NCBI GenBank assembly: GCA_032433765.1
Contig: JAVIAB010000159.1
Location: 61,706,810 to 61,770,809, forward strand
Direction: 5' to 3'
DNA: 64,000 nucleotides
DNA from: Megaustenia siamemsis
Taxonomy: Eukaryota > Mollusca > Gastropoda > Stylommatophora > Ariophantidae
Shown here: positions 1 to 10,834 of the stretch, piece by piece
Position numbering within the stretch: position 1 is the stretch's first letter
Layout of the letters: every line of letters begins with the position of its first letter
Made by a program: the position numbers and the translations under genes
The notes under the pieces: model-generated
Told to the model about the DNA's origin: nothing
Database searches by the model: none
What the model saw: only the letters and a program-made list of their open reading frames with translations

Positions 1-310
1 TACCTAGATAGCGTTCCCCCCACTCGTGTATTTTTAGAACACTTCACCTCTGACCACAGGGTATAAATTACAGCTACACCCGTGAGCAATTCCTTTCCTA
101 GCCTGACCACAGTCCACTACACACAGGGAAGTCAACATATTTCGATTATTATTTTCTTTTCGATGTTTCATTACTAGTTAGCTATGTAGAATTAGTTTTA
201 TTTATTCACATATCTGTGTGTGTATGTTATTTGTTTGGTCCTGCTGAAGGCCTATTGAGCCGAAACGTCGTTCGAATCTGTGTCGTCTACTAATCACGTA
301 AAGCTTCTAA
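1..310 (+). mobile_element. Penelope-like element, 3' terminal (pLTR) fragment
   Basis: This stretch is clearly related to 53700-54010. Both carry an 'acacagggaag' segment, a 'tatctgtgtgtgt' segment, and the block 'aggcctattgagccgaaacg' followed by a run ending in 'acgtaaagctt'. At 53700-54010 the block lies downstream of a GIY-YIG-coding remnant, which identifies it as the terminal region of a Penelope-like retroelement. The body of this copy would lie to the left, outside the window. No coding part is visible here. Confidence 0.6.
241..269 (+). ncRNA. Hammerhead-ribozyme-like motif in PLE terminus
   Basis: The order CTGCTGA, a GGCC..GCC hairpin-like segment, GAAAC and GTC resembles a type I hammerhead core, where the conserved string is CTGATGA and then GAAAC..GTC. 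PLE terminal repeats are known to carry hammerhead motifs. Here the adenine at core position 6 is C, and the closing stem I is poor. The same C is present in the copy at 53946, so it is a family feature, and activity is doubtful. Confidence 0.35.
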
Positions 311-939
311 CATACTATTTTTTCTTTTTTTTTCAATTTTTCATATGATTTATTAACCTTGTTATTTTTGTTCTTCAGTGGTCTCATTATTGTAATGTTT
401 TAACTCCTCGTTATTGGTTTTGTGTTGGTCTTACTTTTATCTATCGTTTAAGGTCGTCATCATTGTTATGCATTATAATCCTCTTTACCATTATGTTTTA
501 TGTTCCTTGTTATTTCCTTGCTTTATGGAACACTCTTTTATGTTATGGTTTATGGTGCACTTTATTGTTATGGTTTATGATATTATTTATTGTTATGGCC
601 CTAGTTAATAGTTATTGCAATAATTTATGAAAACAGCTATAGTTATCGCATATTGTCCCAGTTATTACAAAAGTTTAAGGTCATCATTTTGGCTATAAAA
701 AACATCAACTTTCATTGCACCGCCCAAAAAGAATTGTGCATTTGAATACCATAATTTTAGAATAATAAGCCTAATGAGCCAGGTAACGCAAATTTTGCCA
801 AACATTTTACAATTAATGATTCAGAATAAAATCAATATTGATTAAGACGAGCAGCAAGATGGATTTAGGACAAATTGAGACAAAAGAAGCCATATTTTGC
901 ATGAGAACGTTGCTGTGTTGGTTTTTGTTCTAAGGTCGC
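311..939. other. AT-rich stretch with no recognisable gene
   Basis: The stretch holds T-rich runs and short imperfect repeats of 'ttatggtttatg' near 535-600. A 64-codon open frame at 414-608 is very rich in Tyr, Phe, Met and His. It reads as the by-product of those repeats, not as a protein. I see no element boundary, tRNA or conserved motif. Confidence 0.5.
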
Positions 940-1745
940 CGTGTTAAGGAATGTTGGTTTTTGTTATAAGGTTGGAGTGTCGTGGAATGTTGGTTTTTGT
1001 TATAAGGTTGGAGTGTCGTGGAATGTTGGTTTTTGTTATAAGGTTGGAGTGTCGTGGAATTTTGGTTTTTGTTATAAGGTTGGAGTGTCGTGGAATGTTG
1101 GTTTTTGTTATCAGGTTGGAGTGTCATGGAATGTTGGTTTTTGTTATAAGGTTGCAGTGTCGTGGAATGTTGGTTTTTGTTATAAGGTTGCCGTGTCGAG
1201 GAATGTTGGTTTTTGTTATAAGGTTGGAGTGTCAAGAAATGTTGGTTTTTGTTATAAGGTTATATTGTCAAGAAATGTTGGTTTTTGTTATAAGGTTGGA
1301 GTGTCAAGAAATTTTGGTTTTTGTTATAAGGTTGCAGTGTCAAGAAATGTTGGTTTTTGTTATAAGGTTACCGTGTCGAGGAATGTTGGTTTTTGTTATA
1401 AGATTACCGTGTCGAGGAATGTTGGTTTTTGTTATAAGGTTACCGTGTCGAGGAATGTTGGTTTTTGTTATAAGGTTGGAGTGTCAAGAAATGTTGGTTT
1501 TTGTTATAAGTTTGCAGTGTCAAGAAATGTTGGTTTTTGTTATAAGGTTACCGTGTCGAGGAATGTTGGTTTTTGTTATAAGGTTGGAGTGTCAAGAAAT
1601 GTTGGTTTTTGTTATAAGGTTGCAGTGTCAAGAAATGTTGGTTTTTGTTATAAGGTTGCAGTGTCAAGAAATGTTGGTTTTTGTTATAAGGTTGCAGTGT
1701 CAAGAAATGTTGGTTTTTGTTATAAGGTTACCGTGTCGAAGAATG
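940..1745. repeat. Minisatellite A, 36-bp unit, about 22 copies
   Basis: The unit runs 'gttggtttttgttataaggt' followed by 'tgcagtgtcaagaaat', with variants in the second half (ggagtgtcgtgg, taccgtgtcgagg). Because 36 is a multiple of three and the unit lacks stops, two plus-strand frames stay open for about 265-270 codons as 12-residue repeats. The minus strand is also open in part. These frames are not annotated as genes. Units decay after 1745, with degenerate copies traceable to about 1930. Confidence 0.9.
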
Positions 1746-2384
1746 TAAGTTAGTCATGTAAAATTGATGTGCTGAATAATATAGGTTTTTTTTTTATAAA
1801 AGTGATGTGTAGAATAATGTAGATTTAACTTACAATAACGCTGTTCCGATGAATGTATGTTTTTCCTGTAAGATTGCTGTAACGTGTAACTTAGGTGTTT
1901 CTGATAAGATTCCTGCATCGAGTGTTACAGGATGTTGAATTATTTAATTGTCTTGATGTTATTTTTGTTATTGTTCATTGTACACAACGTAGTCAACACA
2001 ATCATCACAGACTTCCTCATTTATTATAAATCATAATCATGTTTATTGATCTTTTATCGTGGCACGTGATACATAATAGTTGGTGCACTTCTCATAGAAT
2101 TAATTTTCTTTAGTTCTGGACATCTCAGAGGCTACCGCCGGTTGATATAATTTGTCCACAAGTGCTTATCTTATACATTACTCTCCCTCTCTCTTTCTCT
2201 CTCTCTCTCTCAAGTCGTAAGTAATGAAACACTCTCAAAACACTTTCACAGCAACTAAATGTTTATGTGTTATAATTCACTTGTTCTGGTTCTGTCTACT
2301 GCTCCACTAATTTCTTAAGTCAGTGATATCTTTCCTACTCTATAATCTGTTACTTAATAACTTCTCAACTAACTTAAGAATACA
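1746..2384. other. Degenerate satellite flank and simple repeat
   Basis: Decayed copies of the 36-bp unit run to about 1930. A CT-rich simple repeat lies at 2181-2210. The rest is unassigned AT-rich DNA. Confidence 0.5.
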
Positions 2385-3645
2385 AACTGTTGATCTTCTA
2401 CATCGATTTATTATCCTTTAACTATGTCCGTTGATCTTCTTAATACATTTATTATCCTTTAACAATGTCCGTCGATCTTCTTCCATTTATTATCCTTTAT
2501 CTATGTCCATTGATCTTCTTCTTCCATTTATTATCCTTTATCTATGTCCATTGATCTTCTTCTTCCATTTATTATCATTTAACTATGTCCATTGATCTTC
2601 TTCCATTTATTATCATTTAACTGTGTCCATTGATATTCCTCTTCCATTTATTATCATTTAACTGTGTCCATTGATCTTTTCTTCCATTTATTATCATTTA
2701 ACTATGCCCATTGATCTTCTTCTTCCATTTATTACCCTTTTAGCTATGTCCATTGATATTCCTCTTCCATTTATTATCATTTAACTATGACCATTGATCT
2801 TCTTCCATTTATTATCCTTTATCTATGTCCATTGATCTTCTTCTTCCATTTATTATCCTTTAACTATGTCCGTTGATCTTCTTCCGTTTATTATCTTTTA
2901 ACAATGTCTGTTGATCATCTTCATCGATTTAGTATTCTTTAACTATGTCCGTTGATCTTCTCCTTCCATTTATTATCCTTTAACAATGTCTGTCGATCTT
3001 CTTCCATTTATTATCCTTTAACTATGTCCATTGATCTTCTTCTTCCAGTTATTATCCTTTAACAAGTTCCGTTGAGCTTCTTCTTCCATTATCCTTTAAC
3101 AAGTTCTGTTGAGCTTCTTCTTCCATTTATTATCATTTAACGGTGCCCATTGATCTTCTTCTTCCATTTATTATCATGTAACTGTGTCCATTGATCTTCT
3201 TCTTCCATTTATTATCATTTAACTATGCCCATTGCTCTTCTTCTTCCATTTATTATCCTTTATCTATGTCCATTGATCTTCTTCTTCCATTTATTATCAT
3301 TTAACTATGCCCATTGATCTTCTTCTTCCATTTATTATCATTTAACTATGTCCATTGATCTTCTTCCATTTATTATCATTTAACTGTGTCCATTGATATT
3401 CCTCTTCCATTTATTATCATTTAACTGTGTCCATTGATCTTTTCTTTTATTTAGTATCAGTTAACTATGTCCATTGATCTTCTTCTTCCATTTATTACCC
3501 TTTTAGCTATGTCCATTGATATTCCTCTTCCATTTATTATCATTTAACTATGTCCGTTGATCTTCTTCCATTTATTACCCTTTAGCTATGTCCGTTGATC
3601 TTCTACTTCCATTTATTACCCTTTTAGCTATGTCCGTTTATCATT
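2385..3645. repeat. Minisatellite B, about 38-42-bp unit, about 30 copies
   Basis: Each unit reads 'ttgatcttcttcttccattt', then 'attatcctttaactatgtcc', with length variation from loss or gain of a 'ttc' or 'ctt' step. The plus strand is pyrimidine-rich. No source element is recognised. Confidence 0.85.
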
Positions 3646-3779
3646 TCCTTTCTAAAGTAAGAATTCAATCTTTGCACAAAAGTGAAACGTTTTTGACCTT
3701 CTTCCCCAGAGATCAGCTTCTGCTATGCTTTTAGACATTTAGACCAGCCTGGGCCACGGATAAGACGTCGCGGTTGAGT

Positions 3780-6183
3780 TGCTCCTCGGTTCTTGATAGC
3801 TTATCATGCAGTGTTATCTCTGTGGGCCATATTTGTGTTCTTCGTGTGTGGAGAGTGCTGTAATCATGTCAGATATGATCCGGAGTTTTCTGGTTGCTCC
3901 ACAGTCGTATGTTACAATGTTTGTGAGTCATATCTTGTGTATGTGTTCTCTGAGACCACTGTGACCTGTTCTGAGTCTGAATATCTTGGTCTGCTCATGA
4001 CCGCTGAGTGTGTTTAAGCTGTCATGTTCTGGTTCATATTTTCCGTAAAACTCGTTATATTCTGTTTTCCTTGTTTGATCAGAGATTAGATTATCTTTAT
4101 TTCTTTGTGGCTCTGGTGTTGATTGGGCTGTTGAAGGCTCCCACCTGCCTTTGTGGGTCATCTGCTTTCTCGTATCCAGAGATGCCAAAATGTGCTTGTG
4201 TCCACTGCAGAACTAATTTTGTCCTTTCCGGCAGGAAAAATACGTTATTCTTTATTTATTGGTTGAGTCCGTCCTGTTTTGGGCTTGTCATTGCTTGTAC
4301 GACTGACTTTGCATCATGGAGAATTACATTCTCTGGTCTTAGGACCTATTGTGTGTTGATAGTTTGTAGGCTGTGGTGTCATTGTCTCTGCCGTGAAGTT
4401 TATGAACCTGTCTCCAGGTTGAAGAGATTATGGCTCTGTCTTTTCACTTCTGTAGGTTGTGCAGATGCAACTGCATCCCTTCTTTGAGGCTTCAATTGTG
4501 GCTTTATCCAACTCTGAGTACTCGTGTACATAAATCATACAACGTATGTTTTAGACCCCATGTCGTTGTCCAGTTTTCTACGTTCTCCATTGTTTCGTGG
4601 AGGAGATAAGATGCTGTTTTGACGTGTTCTATGGCTGCCCAGATTGTAAAGTCATCTACGAGTTTGCTGTTGGAAACTTGTTGGTGGCAGCGTTGTGTTA
4701 CGTCATTTATGTATATTAGAAAGAGTGTGGGTGCTATATGACTTGGCAGAGGGACCCTTTCTGGCAATGTCACTGACTTGCTAAGATGATTGGTTTTTTC
4801 ACTCTGGTGTTTTTATGGAATAGGTAGTCTTTGGTCCAGGAGAACATGTTTTGTGTTGACTCCTGCTTGTAGGACTTTCAGCTCCAAACCTTCTTTCCAT
4901 CAAGTGTCAAAGGCATGACAGAGATAAAAGAAAATAGCCATTCATTTCTTGCTTCTCAAAATTGTCTATATCTTGTATGAGATATGTCAGTTGGTCCTTT
5001 GAACTTCTGTTTTGTCTGTGTCCTCTTTGTATAGTTGCCAGGAGTGAGTTGGTTTCCAAGTACCAGATAAGCCTTCTGTTGATCATCCTCTCCATCAGTT
5101 CTCCTACACACTTGAGGGGGCTGCTTGCTGGGACCGTAATTTTGGTGATCTTGTTTTTGTTCTTTCCTTGTTCTAAGATAGGACCTTCCTCCAGGTTGAT
5201 GGGACCTGTTCTGAGTTCGAACTTTGATTAAAGATTAAATGGAAAAACCATTCGACGACGGGACCCATGTTTTTGAGGAATTCATGTGAAATACCGTCAG
5301 TCCCCAAATCCCTTTCTCTTCCTTAAGTTTAATATTTCTTCATCTAACTCCTGTCGACTGAACTTGGCTCTCTTGCTCTCTGCTGGTATTCTTGCTCTTG
5401 ATTATTTCTGAAGTAACTTTGGTTTCCTCCCTTACTTCTTTGCCTCCTTCTGGTGAATTATATATTTTACTTTCTCATTTTTGTCAGTAGATCCCCTCCT
5501 GCCTTGTTGGTAACAAAGTTAATGTATATGACAAATACTACCTTTTTCTTTCATGTTTCTCCCTTTTAGCCTTTTCATAAGGTTCCATTGTTTGTCTATG
5601 TCTTCTCTAGGTTGAATTTGGCTGTTTTGTCGTGTCACTTCTATACATGCTTTTCTTTCTCTGCTTTAATCTTCCTGTAAAGGTACGAGACTTTAATCGT
5701 TGTCTTAGCACGCGCGTTTTCACCCATATGTGCTCAGCCGCCTATCAATATTTTTTTGAGACTTCTGGATAGTGTCGCTTCATGCATCGAAACTCACGAT
5801 GCTATGCGTATTTCCGCTTCTTCCCAGAGTAATACCCTGGTACCCACATCTGCCAACGGCTGGGTCGACCGTGGGGGTATTTTTTTGCCAACCACGAATA
5901 CAAGTCACACTGCTTTCAGCAGGGATCGAACACAGCTTGTCCGAAAGTTGGTAGCAAAGTCGAGTGGTTTTTCCAATTAGGCTACCGAGGTCCCCAATCT
6001 TCCTGTACATGACGCTTTTTCCATCTGTGTTATTATTTCTCTTGTGTTGTGAGAAGTTGTTGAGTTCAGTGTAAAGTTCTTCGAGGTTTTTGGTTGAAAA
6101 GGGTTGATAGCCCCTTTTTTCTGATCCTAGGGATATTTTCTCCTGCGGTTTCTATCCAATATTATGGCTATCCGTTGTCAAGA
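3780..6183 (-). pseudogene. Jockey-type LINE with RT and RNase H remnants, interrupted by a SINE
   Basis: Reading on the minus strand, an upstream coding segment lies near 6180-6008. After the SINE at 5680-5995, reverse-transcriptase text follows: MERMINRRLIWYLETNSLL at about 5095-5040, then PTLFLIYINDV and LVDDFTIWAA at about 4730-4630. The usual catalytic (F/Y)ADD is LVDD here. An RNase H tail is visible as HFGISGYEKAD near 4190-4160, matching the H.G..GNE.AD signature with N changed to Y. A C-terminal stretch with FRLRTGHSGLREH follows near 3990-3950. The presence of both RT and RNase H fits the Jockey/R1/I side of LINEs. Many frameshifts and stops mean it is dead. It runs into an (AT)n tract at its 5' side. 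Confidence 0.75.
5680..5995 (-). mobile_element. tRNA-derived SINE (family B), full-length, with target site duplication
   Basis: On the minus strand the head reads GGTAGCCTAATTGG, a good polymerase III A box, and then TGTTCGATCCC, a B box. The body extends to 'gtctcgtacctt'. The element is flanked by the 12-bp direct repeat AATCTTCCTGTA at 5668-5679 and 5996-6007. That fixes its ends and shows insertion into the Jockey-type LINE. A second copy begins at 62855, with its tail at 63690-63760. Confidence 0.8.
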
Positions 6184-6187
6184 GTAC

Positions 6188-6188
<1 letters not shown>

Positions 6189-6245
<57 letters not shown>
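6189..6245. repeat. (AT)n microsatellite
   Basis: An almost perfect dinucleotide run lies between the decayed LINE and the receptor gene's downstream region. The flanking words 'acctaatat' occur on both sides. Confidence 0.95.
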
Positions 6246-6248
<3 letters not shown>

Positions 6249-6721
6249 AATATAATTATATCAGCTCTTCAAAGCGCTGTCATATTTTTTTTTCATTAAA
6301 TCATTCACGCTTCAACTATAAAATCTAAGAAAACAACCATTGCAATTTAATATTAATTTCAATAAAGAAAGAAGAATCAGACAACACAAATTACAAGGGT
6401 CGATCGAGAAGTTTATTACTCTATTTTAGCACAGACGCCTCACGATACACACCTGTATCAGCTTCTCGATATTTTTTGTCTTTAACTCAGTACCATGTGC
6501 GAGCCACGTTCAGGGGAACATTGCTACCAACAGTAAGTCTTTGCAATAATGCAAAACGAAATCGGTTTCAATAAGGAATTTATTTTTTGCACATGCAAAA
6601 CATTTTGACTGAGCTTCGTAACATCAGATCAAGGTAAAGTAATAAAAATAATGTAAAATAAAGTGTCCATTGCGGGCAAGCCGTACATAACTTTTAGGGG
6701 ATCAGTAGTTAATTTGTTTTC
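6246..6721. other. 3' flank of the receptor gene
   Basis: No gene or element is recognised here. The stretch nearest 6722 is the probable 3' untranslated region of the minus-strand receptor, with a candidate poly(A) signal at 6579-6584. Confidence 0.4.
6579..6584 (-). promoter_or_regulatory. Candidate poly(A) signal of the receptor gene
   Basis: AATAAA on the minus strand lies about 138 bases past the receptor stop codon. It is a plausible polyadenylation signal, but the sequence is AT-rich and chance matches are common. Another AATAAA lies near 6400. Confidence 0.35.
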
Positions 6722-9700
6722 CTATCGTGGCCTTAGACCGCCATGTTTAAACTTGACCCACTTGTCCATAAGGACAGGGATCGTGTACAGAAGTGGGTTT
6801 GCTGCAGAGTTTATGGGAAGAACGATAACCGTTGTCCACGCGTAAACATCATTGCTGATCTCACGTCCGACAAGAGACAATAAAGCCATGAATCCTATAG
6901 GAAACCAACAGAGAAAATTGGACAGAGCTACCAGAGACAACTGTTTGGCCACTATTATATCTTCCGCCCGTCGGGGAGACGTGCTTGACGCTGTCCGAGT
7001 AATTCTGTTCTCGGACATGGCTCGATAGATGGCTCTTTGACTGTAAGCAAGGACGAGACACAGGAAACAGTTGAGAACAATAAATACGCCAAATGAGAAC
7101 TCCCAGCCCTTGAGACGTTTAGTTGTCAAAGGTAAACCTAGACACATAGCATTAGATGAATATATTTCAAACCTGAACACAGTTGGAGTCAGAGCAAGAA
7201 GGAAACCAATGATCCAAGACAAAAGTAGAACGATCATTTTAGCAAGTTCAGATAACTTGACTTGACCAAATGGAAACTTGATGATCAAAAACCTGTCCAA
7301 AGTGATTAAGAAAACAAAGAATGTTGATGTTTCACTAGAGAGAGTAGCCAGGAAACCAGCAAGTCTACATACAATACTTTCTCTCCAGGTCTTGTCATAC
7401 AGAACATAAATGTCACGATAGTTATAATCCGCTCCAGCAATAATGAACAGATAGACTCCCATAATAAAGTCAGATACACCCAAGTTTGTTACAAACAGCC
7501 CGTAACCTGTTCTGAGAACTGACCTGTCCCAGATTACACGATAAACAATAACTGTCGTGTTACCAAGAACAGCAAGAACAGCGACCACCCAGAGAAGAAC
7601 GCGCTGAACATTGACCGCTATCAGATCAAAACAAGAAGAAATGGCGTCGTCAGGGGCGTGGCACGTGTAGTATGGGATGTTTGGTCCTCTGATCTGTGGG
7701 CAACACAGTTGAAACCTGTCAGTGTACAGATGTTGACCAATAGTGAGACCGTTAAAGAAATCTTCATAGAAATTATCTATAAACAGTCCACGTACCTCAA
7801 GTGTCTGCAAGATTAAGTTCGAATAAAATGTGTTTTCATGAAAACCAGATATGAACGTAAAGCTCAAGTTTAAATGTTTCAAGATCGGTAACCCTTTCAG
7901 CACAGACCGATCTAAGTGAGACAGAGATGTATGGGAGAGGTCGAGTATTTCCAGACTCAAGTGTCTTGAAATACCAACCAAATGAAGATCTCTATTAAAG
8001 GACAAGTTTAAATGACGAAATGTGTAATTGAGATCAGTTTCATATTTCTGTATCTCATTGTAACTGAGATCTAGCCATATAACAGTGCCTATATTCGCGA
8101 AAGTGAGGTTTCTAATTTTACAATTAGATAAAACTAATGTATGAGTTCTTGCTTCGACCGCCTTTATCCCTATGTAAGGTACATTCTGGATGTCAACCCC
8201 GGACAAGTTGACGTATCTGGCTCTTTGGTCAAGGAAGAACATATCTTTAAGAGTAATTGGTTTGTCATATTTAGATACAGTGACAGTTCCCGCAACACAG
8301 CGCAAACCTTCAGCACATGTCACGTAACAATCTATCTCGTCGTCTCCGTGTGGACAGTCAGAATGTCCGTCACAAACTAGGTCAAGATATAGACAAATTT
8401 TGCTATCCCAACAGGCAAAGTTTCCGGTACACGGGTCAATACTAAAACTGTTTTCGTCTTCTCCTGCAGGACAATCCATTTTTCTATTAAGAACGTAATG
8501 TTGAGGGATACAGTAGGTGTTAGGACATTTAACATAGTTTTCTGGGCACTTAAACTGTGTGCAGTCCTTAAGATGGGACATGTCTCTACATCCCAGAACA
8601 GCGCCGTATTCATCTGTGACGTAGACACACCTGGGAGCCCACATACGATGCCCCAATATGTTGTAACAAGAGTTTACTGTTTCCAGCTTGCCTACAGTCT
8701 TATCCAACTTACTATCAGAACAGTCCGTGTTTCCGTCGTTGAGCTGGGAGAATTGAATACAATCATGTTCACGGTTACAGATGAAAGCGCACGTCATGTT
8801 TTGCTGCAGATAGCTGTTATAGACTTTACTTTCATCGTTGACTTCCTTCCCTGAGCTGTCCTCACAAACAAGACAGTCCGCTTCGCCATCATTAACCCAC
8901 TGTACCATTAGACAAGAACCGTCACAACAAAATATGCCAGGACAAAAGAGCTGGATATCTTCAACCAACTTACTGTTATCTGTATAAATAAACAGGCCAT
9001 TATAACATCTGTCTTCGTCCAGCCCGTCCCTGCACTGTTTGATACCGTCACAGACAAGTTGGTAGGAAATGTATCTTGGAAGACCAGCATTCTCCCCACA
9101 GTCAAACAGGGGAAACAATCCACTTCTTGTTTCTTTATACAATTTCTGAAATTCCTTGTCGGCAATGAATGTTGACACAGACACAATATTACTTCTATAA
9201 CTCACAAAATCTCCTTTAGCTAAAGCTTGACTCGAGCTCTCATTCGTGGCTGGTTGTATTCTCATCCGATTCTTCTTCTCAAGTTTTCTAGGAAGCACCA
9301 TCTTACACAATTTCAGTGATTTAAATTCAACCTTGCAAGCAACATCTGTCCATCCTTCTACCAGCCGATCTTTCCTATCAGAGAAGTTCGTGCCGTTGTC
9401 GAGACTCTCCCATCTAAACTGCCACGCGCTGCAGGTTCTAAACGATGCACCAGATGGTTTCCCAGGCAACCAGTTGTTGACTACCAAGGCGCGGTGGCCA
9501 GCTTCATATTCAGGCAACCAATGAAATCGTTTTGGAACATCTGTTAAATTCCTATACAGCCCAATATAAACATAAAGTTGAGAGTGCTCGTCTAAATGTT
9601 TCTTTTGAATTGCGTGTTTCTCCACGTAAGACGTCAGCATGTTCTTCAAGAAGGTCGTCTCTTCATATGTTTCTATGACCACCAAAAGACCTTGTTCTTT

Positions 9701-10453
9701 AGAGCACTTTTGGAAAGCCTGAGCCCACGAGGTTTTCATGAACTCCTGACTATAGCACGACAGACTGCCGTCACTGTGTTCAAAAGGCAGCCATCCTGTC
9801 AAACATTGTCTACACATAGCCATTATTATAGTCATGCTGTCTACACGGCGGTGTTCAAGTGGTAAAATGAGAACATCGCCGAAGTAAACAGTGTAACCGG
9901 GAGTACATTTCTCCATACCAGTTATCACAACCAGATTCTTGACGCCCGTATTTGATTGGCTAACAATTTGAGTAATATTGTCGACGTCATTCTGAGATAA
10001 ATCTGTCACTCCCAGGAATATAATAGCAACATGGGTCGCGTTTTTCCTGACTCCGCCCATCTCAGAAAACAACAAATGAACAAATTGCAGTTTTAATTCA
10101 AGAATCTCATCTTGAGACTTGTCTGCCATATTTAAACTGTAGCAAGATCTTTCTTCTTCGTAGTCTATTTGTCGTTGCTGCTCTACAGTTGAAAAGAAGT
10201 ACCAGGAGTTATAATTCCTGTTCATATTTTCTTCCTGACTGCATTGGAACGCTTCATAAAACATTACTCTCGGACTTAATCTGTTTACGTCAGATTCGGT
10301 CAGAATGTGCTTGATCAAATAGTCCCACAAAAATATGGAGGCGAAATGGAAATTAATAGTCCGATCAGTATCGTAATACAGCGCAAGAATATCCAGCTCT
10401 TGAGTGGAACAGTTTTCTAAAGGAAAGTGACCGGGCTCACATCCTGTAATCAC
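6722..10453 (-). CDS. GRL101-like G protein-coupled receptor with lectin, LDLa and LRR ectodomain (terminal exon)
   Basis: A cell-surface receptor of about 1,243 codons in one exon. Approximate domain order: residues 100-215, an unassigned segment with a possible von Willebrand A-like core; 217-384, a C-type lectin-like domain (NWLPGKPSG, GWTDVAC, but no EPN/QPD sugar-binding triplet); 450-710, LDL-receptor class A modules, clearest at 452-483 (LVCDGIKQC) and 675-709 (LVCDGHSDC); 745-905, leucine-rich repeats (LDLSYNEI, LDLSHTSL); 948-1226, seven membrane helices with DRF at 1053 in place of DRY, CWFP at 1182 and NPLLY at 1219. The cytoplasmic tail is very short. The first codon of the open frame is GTG (10451-10453), not ATG; there is no signal peptide, and 'attccccag' just upstream looks like a splice acceptor. 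The signal peptide is therefore probably on an unseen 5' exon. The ligand is unknown. The family is close to LDLa/LRR relaxin-type receptors. Confidence 0.9.
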   Translation of the reverse strand: MITGCEPGHFPLENCSTQELDILALYYDTDRTINFHFASIFLWDYLIKHILTESDVNRLSPRVMFYEAFQCSQEENMNRNYNSWYFFSTVEQQRQIDYEEERSCYSLNMADKSQDEILELKLQFVHLLFSEMGGVRKNATHVAIIFLGVTDLSQNDVDNITQIVSQSNTGVKNLVVITGMEKCTPGYTVYFGDVLILPLEHRRVDSMTIIMAMCRQCLTGWLPFEHSDGSLSCYSQEFMKTSWAQAFQKCSKEQGLLVVIETYEETTFLKNMLTSYVEKHAIQKKHLDEHSQLYVYIGLYRNLTDVPKRFHWLPEYEAGHRALVVNNWLPGKPSGASFRTCSAWQFRWESLDNGTNFSDRKDRLVEGWTDVACKVEFKSLKLCKMVLPRKLEKKNRMRIQPATNESSSQALAKGDFVSYRSNIVSVSTFIADKEFQKLYKETRSGLFPLFDCGENAGLPRYISYQLVCDGIKQCRDGLDEDRCYNGLFIYTDNSKLVEDIQLFCPGIFCCDGSCLMVQWVNDGEADCLVCEDSSGKEVNDESKVYNSYLQQNMTCAFICNREHDCIQFSQLNDGNTDCSDSKLDKTVGKLETVNSCYNILGHRMWAPRCVYVTDEYGAVLGCRDMSHLKDCTQFKCPENYVKCPNTYCIPQHYVLNRKMDCPAGEDENSFSIDPCTGNFACWDSKICLYLDLVCDGHSDCPHGDDEIDCYVTCAEGLRCVAGTVTVSKYDKPITLKDMFFLDQRARYVNLSGVDIQNVPYIGIKAVEARTHTLVLSNCKIRNLTFANIGTVIWLDLSYNEIQKYETDLNYTFRHLNLSFNRDLHLVGISRHLSLEILDLSHTSLSHLDRSVLKGLPILKHLNLSFTFISGFHENTFYSNLILQTLEVRGLFIDNFYEDFFNGLTIGQHLYTDRFQLCCPQIRGPNIPYYTCHAPDDAISSCFDLIAVNVQRVLLWVVAVLAVLGNTTVIVYRVIWDRSVLRTGYGLFVTNLGVSDFIMGVYLFIIAGADYNYRDIYVLYDKTWRESIVCRLAGFLATLSSETSTFFVFLITLDRFLIIKFPFGQVKLSELAKMIVLLLSWIIGFLLALTPTVFRFEIYSSNAMCLGLPLTTKRLKGWEFSFGVFIVLNCFLCLVLAYSQRAIYRAMSENRITRTASSTSPRRAEDIIVAKQLSLVALSNFLCWFPIGFMALLSLVGREISNDVYAWTTVIVLPINSAANPLLYTIPVLMDKWVKFKHGGLRPR

Positions 10454-10465
10454 TGGGGAATATAT
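10443..10465 (-). other. Probable 3' splice site of the receptor's last exon
   Basis: On the minus strand 'catatattccccag' precedes 'tgattacaggatgtgagccc'. Either the AG ending at 10453 or the one ending at 10444 could be the acceptor. The reading frame upstream meets a TAA around 10485 without any ATG, which supports an intron here. Confidence 0.5.
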
Positions 10466-10834
10466 GCAAATGTTGATTTATTTAATATAAGAAAAATAAA
10501 ACATGATATTACAAGCATTTTACGAGGTATATTTATTTTAAAATGTGATATAATACATTTATACACAACTGTATATAGCTTAATTGTGTACACCATTAAT
10601 ATTATTATATTTGGCCAATGCCTATTTTTATTGGTGGCACTCTTCAGCCTGGGGGCAATGAAAATGAATCGTAAAATATCCTGGCTCACTTTTGCTTTCT
10701 AAAAATGTCATATTTTGTCTCTTGTAACATCATCTCGTCCATCTCAGTGAAAGAAAGCCACTGTCTTGTCGGTAGAAAAAAACACTTCAAACACACTTTA
10801 AAGATGTTTTTAAGAATTTTTTTGTAATTCTTTA
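10466..10834. other. Probable intron or upstream region of the receptor
   Basis: AT-rich DNA with no recognised coding exon or signal peptide. Open frames of 79-91 codons on both strands are low-complexity and overlap each other, so they are not annotated. Confidence 0.4.

Noticed and set aside
941..1753. Two overlapping 265-270-codon frames with 12-residue repeats
   Set aside because: They are produced by a 36-bp tandem repeat without stop codons; other frames and the opposite strand are open too, and there is no sign of coding selection.
3793..4487. Plus-strand frames of 74 and 159 codons with Cys-rich text
   Set aside because: They lie opposite minus-strand LINE RNase H sequence and have no independent support; shadows.
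8498..8854. Frames within the receptor gene on the other strand and frame
   Set aside because: Shadows of the 1,243-codon receptor frame, which carries clear domains.
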